From assembly GCA_025060325.1 (NCBI GenBank), contig JANXBW010000002.1:62001-126000 (forward strand): DNA of 64,000 nucleotides, read 5' to 3'. Under the pieces are notes generated by a model. That model had not been told where the DNA came from. It searched no databases and saw only the letters and a program-made list of their open reading frames with translations. Origin of the DNA: Thermoguttaceae bacterium (GTDB lineage Bacteria > Planctomycetota > Planctomycetia > Pirellulales > Thermoguttaceae). The translations under genes were made by a program, and so were the position numbers. Below are positions 17,612-26,723 of this stretch, piece by piece (the first letter of the stretch is position 1; each line of letters opens with the position of its first letter).

Positions 17612-18316
17612 TCAGTCAATGCATCTAATTAACTCTTTTTCTGCTGGACCCTCAGCCAATAGCGTGCGGTCCGACGCAGCGACTCCCGGCGGCTGTCGAG
17701 AAGGAATGACGCCGAGGAGCTCCGGGCGGAGGGCACTGATCGTGGAGGCCGCTGCCATGGACACAAGCCCCTCAACGGCGGCCCAGCCCGTGGCAGCCAA
17801 GGCAAAAAGTCCCGCAACTGGAAAGTACGCCCTGCCGGCAAGCGCTAACGCCCCCGCAACAAGCCAGCCCGCTGTGGCGACGCCGAGCATCCCTGCTAAA
17901 AATCCGGCGCAAGCCGCCCTCCAACCTCCTTGAATTACCAGGGGGCGGCACAGATAGTGGCAAAGAACAGCCGGGGTAGCCATGCAGAAGGTGTTGATTC
18001 CAAGCGTTGTCAAACCACCGTGACCGAATAGGATCGCCTGAAACCAAAGCGCTACGAGAATGGCAGGGAATGCAGCCCACCCGAGCACAAGGCCCACCAG
18101 TCCGTTAAGCACCAAGTGGACACTTGTCACTCCCAAGGGAACGTGGATAAAAGAAGCGACAAAAAACGCCGTGCTTAGCAGGGCAGTTTGAGGGATATCT
18201 TCTTCAGTCAACCGCCGCAGGGCAACAGCGGTGCCCAATGCTGTCAACAGTCCCCCTCCAACGAGCACCGCTATCCCTGACGGCGTTGCCGAAATCGCAC
18301 CTTCAGCTATGTGCAT
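17612..18316 (-). CDS. nikM: nickel/cobalt ECF transporter substrate-binding membrane protein (NikM/CbiM)
   Basis: A 234-residue polytopic CbiM/NikM protein, the substrate-capture (S) component of metal ECF transporters. The extreme N-terminus MHIAEG is the conserved metal site, with His2 a ligand. Further family features are HVPLGVTSVHLVLNGLVGLV and FQAILFGHGGLTTLGINTF. About six membrane segments are visible. DUF4198 and NikL-like genes flank it on the same strand. These partners favour nickel over cobalt, as no corrin genes are nearby. The CbiQ/NikQ membrane and CbiO/NikO ATPase components are absent from the window. Confidence 0.88.
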   Translation of the reverse strand: MHIAEGAISATPSGIAVLVGGGLLTALGTAVALRRLTEEDIPQTALLSTAFFVASFIHVPLGVTSVHLVLNGLVGLVLGWAAFPAILVALWFQAILFGHGGLTTLGINTFCMATPAVLCHYLCRPLVIQGGWRAACAGFLAGMLGVATAGWLVAGALALAGRAYFPVAGLFALAATGWAAVEGLVSMAAASTISALRPELLGVIPSRQPPGVAASDRTLLAEGPAEKELIRCID

Positions 18317-18494
18317 GAGTTACCCACCAGCTGGCATTCTCGGTTATGCGAAACAATCATTGTTTATCGGGCTATCCTGGCCCGATATTGGGGTGGAGCT
18401 AAAACGGGACTGGGGCCCTTTTATTTTCGGGGGAGCTTTTCGGTCGGGAACCTGTCGACCAACCCCTCCAGCCTGTGCCAGGTTGCCGACGGCA

Positions 18495-19322
18495 CTATCG
18501 CACCATCGGACTCGATCGCCGCGGCGGATCAACTGCCCGGATCCAAATCGTTCCGCCCAGTTCGACCATGGCCGGCTGGCCATCCGGGCCGGGTTGTGAC
18601 TCTCCCTCCACTAAAGCCGCAAATCCCCACCACCCGGACCACGGAATACCGTAGCAAAAGACCCCCTGCGAGTCAGTTGTAAGCACTTGCGTCGACAGCA
18701 GCCCACTGGGATAGTCAACGCGCCGCCCCTCATTCCAAAATTCGACTTCCACTCGCACCCCGGGAGCAGGTTTCCCGCGATGGAGGACCTGGCCCCGGAA
18801 ACAATTCCCCACCCATAGTCCATAAGGCCGGGTCAAAGGGACAATTTCCACAGGCAAACCAACGGGGTGGTCCCAGCCCACTTCAGCTCCTCCAAATTGA
18901 ACCACCACTTTGGCGGAATGGCTCAACCAGGTTCGCTCCGCGGGCTCCCAGTACGGAGAACTCTCGGCAAAAAACACGTGATCGCCGGGGCGTCGGAGGG
19001 GAAAAACAAATGTCCACACCGGCCCTCCCCGGTCGTCCCCGCGAGAAAGCCGATCGGTCAGCAAGACGAGCTCTTTTCCGATCTGAACACCCACGCGAGC
19101 CGGCTGAGCAACGGGAAGCGGAGGCGTTTGCTCCGCGGGATGACCAAAAAGTAAACGACAACTGACCTTCGCTTCGCCACTTGCGTCAACAGAATCTGAG
19201 GAAGGCAGCAGTACTAGGAAATGCCCGGATGCCTCAGAATCAAGTGCTGCGTAAATCGTGAGGGCAGTAACTGCCATGAAGAAAAACTTATTTCGATAAA
19301 CGTATTCTTTGGTTGTCCACAT
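18495..19322 (-). CDS. DUF4198 exported protein, nickel uptake accessory (NikK-like)
   Basis: A 275-residue secreted protein with an N-terminal signal helix (FFFMAVTALTIYAAL) followed by HFLVLLPSSDS, the usual start of mature DUF4198 proteins, where an N-terminal His may bind metal. The remainder is beta-rich (VWTFVFPLRRPGDHVFFAES, GQVLHRGKPAPGVRVEVEFW). DUF4198 proteins are often encoded with NikM transporters and thought to bind nickel outside the membrane. First gene of a three-gene minus-strand set. The ATG at 19322 follows GAGGGAATC; the preceding TTG is less likely. Confidence 0.72.
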   Translation of the reverse strand: MWTTKEYVYRNKFFFMAVTALTIYAALDSEASGHFLVLLPSSDSVDASGEAKVSCRLLFGHPAEQTPPLPVAQPARVGVQIGKELVLLTDRLSRGDDRGGPVWTFVFPLRRPGDHVFFAESSPYWEPAERTWLSHSAKVVVQFGGAEVGWDHPVGLPVEIVPLTRPYGLWVGNCFRGQVLHRGKPAPGVRVEVEFWNEGRRVDYPSGLLSTQVLTTDSQGVFCYGIPWSGWWGFAALVEGESQPGPDGQPAMVELGGTIWIRAVDPPRRSSPMVR

Positions 19323-20547
19323 CAAATGATTCCCTCGTTATGCGGCGCTTACGGGCGAGGCGCTTTGCAAAGCGTGAGAAGAACCTGCGCAACTTTATGT
19401 CATAGCCTGAGGTTTTAGGTCCGCTTTTAAAACCAACCTCGCCCCCGTTTCAGCGCGGATCTCCATCTACAGGGTGGCGTTTGGTCGGTGCTCCACGAAG
19501 TGAGTCGCAGCGTAGTTCCGCCCCTTTGAGCGGACAGCTCTCTCTTGCTTCATTAATACTCTCGCCCATTTTGTATTACTCACAATAGTGTAACGAACTT
19601 CTGGTCGAAAGGAAAACCTGGATGCTTGTTGGCTCGCTTGGTGGGATGAGTGGAGACACCCGCCTCCCTCTCTGGCAAGTTGGCATGGAAAACCTTGAAA
19701 TCGGCTATCGGGAGAAAGGGAACACCGTACCCACTGCGGTAACTTTCGGAATGTGCCCCGGTCTATACGGTGGATAGGAGCGAAACCTTTAGGCCCAGTT
19801 GCCCGGGGCTACGATCGAGACAAATTTTGCGAAGGCCACCGTGGTTTCCCCCGAGGTCTGGACTTCCGGACGCTCCGGTTAAAACTCTGACCTCCGAGGC
19901 AGGTCGGGTCTGATGATTAGTTCTTCGATCAGAATTTGCTTGATGTTTCGCTTTGGGCTCACTGATCGGACAGCTGGAGGTTGCAAGAGATCATCTGGCG
20001 GAGAGGGCCCAGCAAAAGCTCGGAGTTTGGGGAACTTTCGACTTTGGGTATCAGAACGAACAAATCCCGGTAGCGGTGGGTTTCTGATCGCCCTTTCGGG
20101 GTACACCAAGGCGCATAGCGCGTCCTCCATCGGGTTGGTCCGAGCCACCCCTCCGAAAGGGGGAAGGCGTTCCAGGCACCGAGGTTGGGCAAGCACTCCT
20201 ATTTTCCGTTTGGAACGGTGCGGTCTTGGAAAATCCCCCCACCGGTAAGTAGCGGCGAAAACCGACCGGCTTATCCCTCACTCGGCAGCAAGAAACCAGG
20301 AGTACCCCCCGCACCGACTCGCTGTTCCGCAAGCGCCCGCCAGCACCATGAACTCAGGCAAAACACCCCCGACCCGGCGTAATATTCAACATTGATCAGG
20401 TCGGCCCCTGGTTTCATAAAGCGGCGAAGCAGCAATTTGGAGTGCCAAAGGCCCCTTGCCCAGGCCGGCTCGGCCCGGCTTCGATTATCGGAGCGGGAAG
20501 CGGTTTCGGATCAGCAACACAGTTAACAACAAAGTTGTGCAAGCAAA
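19323..20547. other. 1.2-kb spacer between divergent nik set and uvrA
   Basis: No clear gene. A small plus-strand frame at 19622-19777 (51 codons, preceded by AAGGAAAA) is the best candidate but resembles nothing I know. Frames at 19879-20382 overlap on both strands and look like shadows. No riboswitch or known structured RNA motif could be identified. Contains the putative uvrA promoter. Confidence 0.4.
20392..20420 (+). promoter_or_regulatory. candidate sigma-70 promoter for uvrA
   Basis: TTGATC (20392-20397) and CATAAA (20415-20420) are separated by 17 bp, each matching four of six consensus bases, about 130 bp upstream of the uvrA ATG. No LexA-type box recognised. Confidence 0.3.
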
Positions 20548-23388
20548 ATGGCATCGAGAACGCTGACGCAAAAGCTACCGGCAATTAAGGCTCACTCGGC
20601 CGGCAAAGCGGTCATCGCTTTACGGGGAGTGAGAGTCCACAATCTCCGCATCCCGGAGCTAAATATCCCCCGAAACGCTCTTGTGGTGATTACAGGTCCC
20701 AGCGGGTCGGGAAAGAGTTCGCTTGCTTTCGACACGCTTTATGCTGAGGGGCAGCGGCAATTCTTGGAAAGCTTATCACTCTATGCACGACAGTTTTTCC
20801 AGCAACTAGAGCGACCCGATGTTGACCTCATTCAGGGGTTGCCACCCACGATATCGATCGACCAGCGGGGCAGTCAATACAACCCGCGAAGCACGGTGGC
20901 CACAGTGACGGAAATTTACGATTATCTCCGGCTCCTTTATGCTCGGTGTGGTATTCCCCATTGTCCACAATGCGGAGAAGAAATACGTCCACAAAGTGAG
21001 CAACAAATTGTGCAAGCCCTTCGTGCCCTTCCGGAACAGTCCCGGGTGACGGTTCTTGCCCCTCTTGTTCGCGGTCGGAAGGGTGAACACCAAGAGCTCT
21101 TGGAAAAAGCCCGAAAGGCCGGTTTCGTTCGCGTGCGAGTGGACGGTCAAGTATTTGAGCTTGATCAGGTTCCTCCCCTCCGGCGTCAACAGCGTCATAC
21201 CATCGAGGTGATTGTGGATCGGCTAATCATCCGGCCAGGGATCGACGGTCGGCTGGCGGAGTCGGTTCGGCTTGCGCTGCGACATGGGAGCGGGACACTC
21301 ATCGCGCAAATCATACCACCTGGGCAGGCATCGGAGCTGCCGCCCAAGGAACGTGTGTTCAGCTCCCTACGGGCGTGCTCCCGTTGTGAGCTAAGCATCC
21401 CTGAACTTGAGCCGAGGACGTTCAGTTTCAATAGCCCATACGGTGCCTGCCCTCGCTGCGATGGGATGGGGGAAATCGAGCAGTTCGATCCGGAAGCTCT
21501 TTTTCCGGATCCGAGCCAACCACTTATTCAGGGGGCACTTGCGTTTTGGACGGCTCTGGACGGCCGAACTCAGCGGCAGATCCGCGGAGTGTTGGAGGCC
21601 ACCTTGGGAACACTCAGCATTGATCGGCTTGCGTGCTGGAGTGCGCTTACGCCTGCCCAACGACGGCAAGTTTTAAATGGAGTAAACGGCCCGGGCCTCC
21701 TGCAGTTACTAGAAGAATGGTTTGGGCAACTTGAGCCGGAAGATAAGGAAAGCTTCCAAGAATATCGCTCGCGCAGCATCTGCCCTGAGTGTTCCGGGGC
21801 GCGACTTCAGCCAGTGGCTCGTTGTGTACGCATCGGTGGCATGGCCATCCACGAGTTAACTGCTTTAAGTATTGCCGAAGCCTTACGGTTTGTGAGCGAC
21901 CTCAAATTTGAAGGCGTGCAGGAGGCTATTGCTCGGCCAATCCTTCGCGAGGTAAAGGGTCGGCTGGAGTTTCTGCGCAACGTGGGTGTGGATTATCTAT
22001 CGCTCAATCGGCCGGTTAATTCTCTAAGTGGCGGGGAACTCCAACGAGTTCGTTTGGCAGGAGGTTTAGGGGCCGGACTGGTCGGTGTCTGCTACATCTT
22101 GGATGAGCCGTCGATTGGGCTTCATCCGCGGGATAACCAGCGGCTAATCAGCTCGCTCCGGGGCCTGCAAAAGCAGGGCAATACTGTGATCGTGGTGGAA
22201 CACGACGAGGCAGTAATGCGCGAGGCCGATTGGCTAATTGATTTGGGCCCCGGGTCCGGTCGGGACGGAGGCCGAGTGGTGGCCCAGGGTCCCCCGCACC
22301 TGGTCGCAGAGCAAAGCCAGTCGCTCACCGGCCGGTATTTAAGCGGTCAAATGGTTATCCCCGTTCCGAAGAAAAGACGGCCACCCCGGCGAGGCCATGC
22401 CATTGTTCTGGAGGGGGTTCGGACGAACAACCTAAAAAACATTTCCGTCCGTTTTCCTCTCGGATTGCTTATCTGTGTGACAGGCGTTAGCGGCGCAGGC
22501 AAAAGCTCGCTCGTCAGTCAGACATTGGTGCCGGCTATCCGCCACAAGCATGGGGTCGGTGGTCTGAGGCCAGGACCTTTCCGTAAACTAAGGGGCGCCG
22601 AATTGGTAGACAAGGTGGTCGAGATAGACCAGTCGCCGATCGGACGGACTCCGCGAAGTACCCCGGCCACCTACGTTGGCGTCTTTGACCACATTCGGCG
22701 GATCTTTGCCGAAGTTCGGGAATCTCGCGAACGGGGTTATAAGCCGGGGCGGTTCAGCTTCAACGTCCGGGGCGGCCGCTGCGAAACGTGCGAGGGGCAA
22801 GGTCAACAGCGAATCGAAATGAACTTCCTGCCCGATCTTTATGTCCCTTGCCCTTCCTGCCAAGGGAAGCGATTCAACGAACAGACCCTGGAAATTCGTT
22901 ACCGCGGGAAGAACATCGCTGATGTGCTGGAGATGCGGGTGGAAGAGGCGATCGAGTTATTCGAAAACATCCCCGCAGTTCGGCGGCGGCTGATGACCCT
23001 CCGAGATGTGGGATTGGGTTATCTGACACTGGGGCAGCCCTCGCCGACCTTGTCGGGGGGCGAAGCGCAAAGGACTAAACTGGCGGCCGAGCTAGGAAAG
23101 GTCTCCACTGGCAAGTCCCTTTATGTGTTAGATGAACCAACGATCGGTCTTCACGCGGAGGAAATCCGAAAGTTACTTGACGTTCTGAACCAACTCGTCG
23201 ATCTTGGTAACACCGTTATTGTGATCGAGCACCACCTGGACATCATTAAGACAGCCGATTGGGTGATCGATCTGGGACCAGAAGGTGGCGACCGCGGCGG
23301 AGAAGTCGTGGCCGAGGGACCGCCGGAGGCCATTGCTGCCTGCCCCACAAGCTTGACCGGGCAATTCCTCAGGGAGGTACTTTCGTAG
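20548..23388 (+). CDS. uvrA: excinuclease ABC subunit A
   Basis: DNA-damage recognition ATPase of nucleotide excision repair, 946 residues, full family length. First ATPase: Walker A GPSGSGKSSLAFDTLYAEGQ near residue 50, signature LSGGELQRVRLAGGLG and Walker B CYILDEPSIGLHPRD. Second ATPase: GVSGAGKSSLV, signature LSGGEAQRTKLAAELG and LYVLDEPTIGLH. Zinc modules: CPQCGEEI, CSRC with CPRCDGMG, CPECSGARL, and CETCEGQGQQRIEMNFLPDL followed by CPSCQGKRFN. The UvrB-binding domain (about 130-250) is present, so this is UvrA and not the shorter UvrA2. Three co-directional uncharacterised genes follow with short gaps. Confidence 0.97.
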   Translation: MASRTLTQKLPAIKAHSAGKAVIALRGVRVHNLRIPELNIPRNALVVITGPSGSGKSSLAFDTLYAEGQRQFLESLSLYARQFFQQLERPDVDLIQGLPPTISIDQRGSQYNPRSTVATVTEIYDYLRLLYARCGIPHCPQCGEEIRPQSEQQIVQALRALPEQSRVTVLAPLVRGRKGEHQELLEKARKAGFVRVRVDGQVFELDQVPPLRRQQRHTIEVIVDRLIIRPGIDGRLAESVRLALRHGSGTLIAQIIPPGQASELPPKERVFSSLRACSRCELSIPELEPRTFSFNSPYGACPRCDGMGEIEQFDPEALFPDPSQPLIQGALAFWTALDGRTQRQIRGVLEATLGTLSIDRLACWSALTPAQRRQVLNGVNGPGLLQLLEEWFGQLEPEDKESFQEYRSRSICPECSGARLQPVARCVRIGGMAIHELTALSIAEALRFVSDLKFEGVQEAIARPILREVKGRLEFLRNVGVDYLSLNRPVNSLSGGELQRVRLAGGLGAGLVGVCYILDEPSIGLHPRDNQRLISSLRGLQKQGNTVIVVEHDEAVMREADWLIDLGPGSGRDGGRVVAQGPPHLVAEQSQSLTGRYLSGQMVIPVPKKRRPPRRGHAIVLEGVRTNNLKNISVRFPLGLLICVTGVSGAGKSSLVSQTLVPAIRHKHGVGGLRPGPFRKLRGAELVDKVVEIDQSPIGRTPRSTPATYVGVFDHIRRIFAEVRESRERGYKPGRFSFNVRGGRCETCEGQGQQRIEMNFLPDLYVPCPSCQGKRFNEQTLEIRYRGKNIADVLEMRVEEAIELFENIPAVRRRLMTLRDVGLGYLTLGQPSPTLSGGEAQRTKLAAELGKVSTGKSLYVLDEPTIGLHAEEIRKLLDVLNQLVDLGNTVIVIEHHLDIIKTADWVIDLGPEGGDRGGEVVAEGPPEAIAACPTSLTGQFLREVLS

Positions 23389-23459
23389 TAAGACCTTTCT
23401 TAAACACCGGGTAGGCAATCGCCGAAGCGGTATCGCATCTTGCAGGAGCTGTCACCGTT

Positions 23460-24773
23460 GTGAATCGACCTCGGGCTTGGCTCTTTTTTCTTCAGAAGAA
23501 GCGGGGAACACATCGCACAATTCCTCCTACCCTTGCATTCTGGGGGGAGCTAGGGATTTTTTGTCTGATCTTGATCGCCGGAGTGCTTGGGGTCCTTACC
23601 CTGGTCGCTCGGATCTTTGTGCCCTATTGGCGAGCGGTTAAAGACTTTCGTCCACAATTTGCTGTGGTTCGCAGTGCCCGGGTCGTGGAGCACCAATTTC
23701 CCGAGGGTTTACTCTTCCGTCCTGAGATACTCGTTAGCTTTCAAGCTGCCGGAAGGGAATATGCGACCTGGGCCTACAATCCCCAGTCACCGCTGGGTGA
23801 CGGCTACTTGCCGGACCGACGTTCGGCGGAGCGCGTGCTTAGCCACTTTCAGGAGGGCCAGGGCTGTATTATCCACTATGATCCTAAAGACCCGTCCCAG
23901 GCTTTTCTTTTCAGAGATTTGCCCTGGTGGACATGGGTTATCCTTTTCGTCCCGGTCTCGCTTGTTATCCTCGGCATGACAGGCATCGTTATGGTGTTGC
24001 AAGCTGGCAAAGAGCAAACTTTTTTGGGTCGAATGGTCCTGAGTGGAGGTCGACCAGCTCTGCCCGAGGCAAATGCCAGCGACCTCTGGCCCACCGTACC
24101 GCGGCCGCTTTCCCCGCCGGACAGCCCCGGCGTGCGATTGCCCATCCGCCTGCCGCTTTTGCCCACCCAATGGGGCCATCTCCTCGGCTGGCTGCTTGTG
24201 TGTTTATTATGGAACGGTGTGGCAGTCACGCTTTTCGCTTGGGCGCTTACGATCCTCAGTCTGTCCCGTGGTGATTGGTCGTTTTTGGCGTTTACATCAG
24301 TCCTGGTGGGAGGCGGTGCCTTCTGGACCGGTGCTTTGGTGCGACAAGCGGCACGCGAATGGCGCATCGGCCCAACTATTGTGGAGATTTCGGAGCAACC
24401 CCTTTTACCCGGGTCGCGTTATCAGATTTATCTTGCTCAGTTGGGGAAGCTCCGAGTGAATCGCCTCACCGTGTACCTTGTCTGCGAAGAGCGAGCAATC
24501 TTTCGTGAAGGCACTGAAACACGCCGAGAATCCCGTCAGGTAGCACGCTTTAGGTTGTTCCGGCGGGAAGCCTTCGAAGTGCATGCTGGCGTGCCCTTCG
24601 AAGCATTCTTTGATTTTCAACTGCCGTTCCAGGTCATGCACAGTTTTCGCTCCCCTCATAACGAAATCGCGTGGATGATCGTGGTGGAGAACGTCGTTGT
24701 GGGTCTGCCACCAATGAAGCGCTACTTCCCCGTGGTCGTTTATCCGCCGCATAGCGGAAAGGTAAGTGCATGA
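23460..24773 (+). CDS. DUF3592-like membrane protein
   Basis: A 437-residue membrane protein with a GTG start and AGGAG upstream, 71 bp after uvrA. It has one membrane helix near the N-terminus (LGIFCLILIAGVLGVLTLVA), then a DUF3592-like beta domain (PEILVSFQAAGREYATWAYN, EGQGCIIHYDPKDPSQAFLF), followed by a helix pair (WWTWVILFVPVSLVILGMTG), a Pro-rich loop, and two further helices (residues about 240-300). The C-terminal beta domain from about residue 310 (RYQIYLAQLGKLRVNRLTVY) resembles the arrestin-like fold of the next gene. Its stop overlaps the next start as ATGA, so the two are probably co-translated. Role unknown. Confidence 0.65.
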   Translation: MNRPRAWLFFLQKKRGTHRTIPPTLAFWGELGIFCLILIAGVLGVLTLVARIFVPYWRAVKDFRPQFAVVRSARVVEHQFPEGLLFRPEILVSFQAAGREYATWAYNPQSPLGDGYLPDRRSAERVLSHFQEGQGCIIHYDPKDPSQAFLFRDLPWWTWVILFVPVSLVILGMTGIVMVLQAGKEQTFLGRMVLSGGRPALPEANASDLWPTVPRPLSPPDSPGVRLPIRLPLLPTQWGHLLGWLLVCLLWNGVAVTLFAWALTILSLSRGDWSFLAFTSVLVGGGAFWTGALVRQAAREWRIGPTIVEISEQPLLPGSRYQIYLAQLGKLRVNRLTVYLVCEERAIFREGTETRRESRQVARFRLFRREAFEVHAGVPFEAFFDFQLPFQVMHSFRSPHNEIAWMIVVENVVVGLPPMKRYFPVVVYPPHSGKVSA

Positions 24774-25180
24774 GCATCGTGGCCGGCGATTCCATTCCGA
24801 CTGTCATTCTCCGACTGGACCGGGACCGGTCAGTCTACTTCCCGGGTGATACGCTGTCTGGCGAGTTTCGGATCGAAGGCCTTTCCCGCACAGCTATCGA
24901 GGCAGTAGAGCTCACCGTGCTATGGTTCACCGAGGGGAAAGGGACCTCAGATCGCGGAGTTCACACCGCCTGGCAATTCCTGCCCAGTGATCGTGCCTTC
25001 GATCCTCGGCGGCCCCAACGATTTTCAACAATCGTCCCGCGGGCACCGTGGAGCTACGAGGGAATTATTCTTAAGATTCGCTGGACCGTCCGCTTGCGAG
25101 TCATCCTGCGAGGAATGCCGAGCATCGTATGCGAGGTACCGTTTCGGCTGGGCGATCTACCGCCTGTGGCACTGCCGTGA
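24770..25180 (+). CDS. arrestin-like beta-sandwich protein, unknown function
   Basis: A 136-residue protein with no signal peptide or membrane helix. The N-terminal pattern VILRLDRDRSVYFPGDTLSG followed by EFRIEGLSRTAIEAVELTVL resembles the opening strands of arrestin-like or Spo0M-like proteins; WSYEGIILKIRWTVRLRVIL would be the later strand pair. Coupled by ATGA overlap to the DUF3592-like gene. It may work as a cytosolic partner of that protein. The fold call is by eye and the function is unknown. Confidence 0.6.
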   Translation: MSIVAGDSIPTVILRLDRDRSVYFPGDTLSGEFRIEGLSRTAIEAVELTVLWFTEGKGTSDRGVHTAWQFLPSDRAFDPRRPQRFSTIVPRAPWSYEGIILKIRWTVRLRVILRGMPSIVCEVPFRLGDLPPVALP

Positions 25181-25242
25181 CCCGGTAGGAAAATAAACAT
25201 AGACCCTCGGAGGACACAGCGACCCTCGGAGCGCACAACCAA

Positions 25243-25986
25243 ATGACGACAGTTGAAAGTCGGGCTCATGAATCAAACCCTTTCTCTGCCGAGCGAATTC
25301 GGCCAGGAGCCTTGCCGTTTTTCTTCCCGGCGGGTGTGACCCCGGCAAGCTTATGGGAACAGTTTCGGCAAAGCGGTTACCGGGGCCAAATCGTCGGACC
25401 ACACGGTTCCGGAAAGACCAGCCTGCTCAAAGCCTTGATAGCCGGGCCGCCGTGGAAGGACTTCCTTGGTAACGTTTACTTTTTGAGAAACCGCAATGAA
25501 CTAACCGACCTTGCTGACGAGGAACGATGCGCCTTTAAACCGGACCGGCTGTGGACGAAAATCCGTTCTATGACGGCGGGTTCCTTAGTGATTGTTGATG
25601 GGTTTGACCAGATTCGTTTCGCAGGTCGTTTACTTTTCATCCTGCAGGCAAGATATCGCCGGCTGAAATTTTTAGCAACGACACACCGCCCGTTTTTGTT
25701 ACCGACGATTCTCCGCTTGAACCCTGACCTGGACCTTGCTTACGAAATTGCCCGTCATTGCCTATCCGAAGCAGCTCGGTGGCGACTGGCCCATGGCCTA
25801 AACCCGATCAATATCCCTGCAGAACTTGTTCACAAACTTTATTTCGAGGCCAATGGCAATATCCGCGAGCTGCTTTTTAGTCTCTACGATGTTTACGAAG
25901 TTTGTTCCCGCCAAATGGGCGAAGCTTGTGACAATGGCTCCAAACCCTACTCCCCGCGATCTGAATATTTCGATAGCACCAGTTGA
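25243..25986 (+). CDS. P-loop NTPase, unknown function
   Basis: A 247-residue ATPase-like protein. Walker A GPHGSGKTSLLKAL lies near residue 52 and Walker B LVIVDGFDQIRFAGRL near residue 118, followed by a LKFLATTHRPFLLPT segment that could hold a sensor residue. The C-terminal part (GNIRELLFSLYDVYEVC) is helical. It starts 62 bp after the arrestin-like gene and is the last of four tightly spaced plus-strand genes behind uvrA. The Asp-Gly-Phe-Asp at Walker B, rather than Asp-Glu, is atypical for AAA proteins. Substrate and partner unknown. Confidence 0.65.
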   Translation: MTTVESRAHESNPFSAERIRPGALPFFFPAGVTPASLWEQFRQSGYRGQIVGPHGSGKTSLLKALIAGPPWKDFLGNVYFLRNRNELTDLADEERCAFKPDRLWTKIRSMTAGSLVIVDGFDQIRFAGRLLFILQARYRRLKFLATTHRPFLLPTILRLNPDLDLAYEIARHCLSEAARWRLAHGLNPINIPAELVHKLYFEANGNIRELLFSLYDVYEVCSRQMGEACDNGSKPYSPRSEYFDSTS

Positions 25987-26723
25987 TGGCCGGGACCTCC
26001 TTGCCTGAGAAAGTATTACCGCTATCCCACGAGAGGAAAGTCGGCGGGCAGAGGACGAAGCTGGGACTCTATCTTTCTTGAGGGCTCAAAGATCTTTAAC
26101 CAACTCGGGCAATTTCGATCGCTTAAGCCCGATGCGAAGAGTTCGCTTTTTAAAAAGCAAATGCCCCCGATCAACCTATTCAGCGAACTTAACCTACGGC
26201 CACGTTCGCGCCGCCTAAAGGTCTCGAACGAGCTGTCGCCCAGGGCGATCCTCCCCAGTCGTTATGTTCGGCAAGGTTTGTCTATTCAGCAAACTCGTCA
26301 TAAGCCTTTTAAACAGCACGACCTTCTTATCCTGGGTGTTCAGCCCCGAAAAACAACCTCCGAGACGGCACCGCAAGAGTCAGTCAGCTACAATCTCTTG
26401 CGAGTTCGCATCGGTGAAGTCAACTTTCTTCGACAAGGTGGCAAACTCGTCGAGAATGAGCTACATTGTAGTGAAAGGGCAAGCTAGTAAGGCCAGAATA
26501 TGCAACCTGGCTGCCGCTGACGGATCCAAGCCGCTCGGCTTTCGCCTCATAGACCGGCTTGCCCTACATAAAATAGGCATCGGCCGAGAGCTGCGGTGAG
26601 TGAATCCGGAAAATAAAAGCTCATTTCTTGGCATAACCTGGAAAGAAGTATTCCTCAATACTTTCCCGCACCGAGGAGGGCAGTTGACGAAGTCGTTGTC
26701 TTGAGGGAGAGGAGATCGCTCAA
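25987..26723. other. spacer of 740 bp, nothing recognised
   Basis: Several overlapping short frames on both strands, none with credible start signals except at the downstream gene. No hairpin with a T-run seen. Confidence 0.4.

Noticed and set aside
19600-19800. Possible structured RNA such as RNase P RNA or a cobalamin riboswitch upstream of the nickel genes or uvrA
   Set aside because: None of the conserved core motifs of these RNAs could be found.
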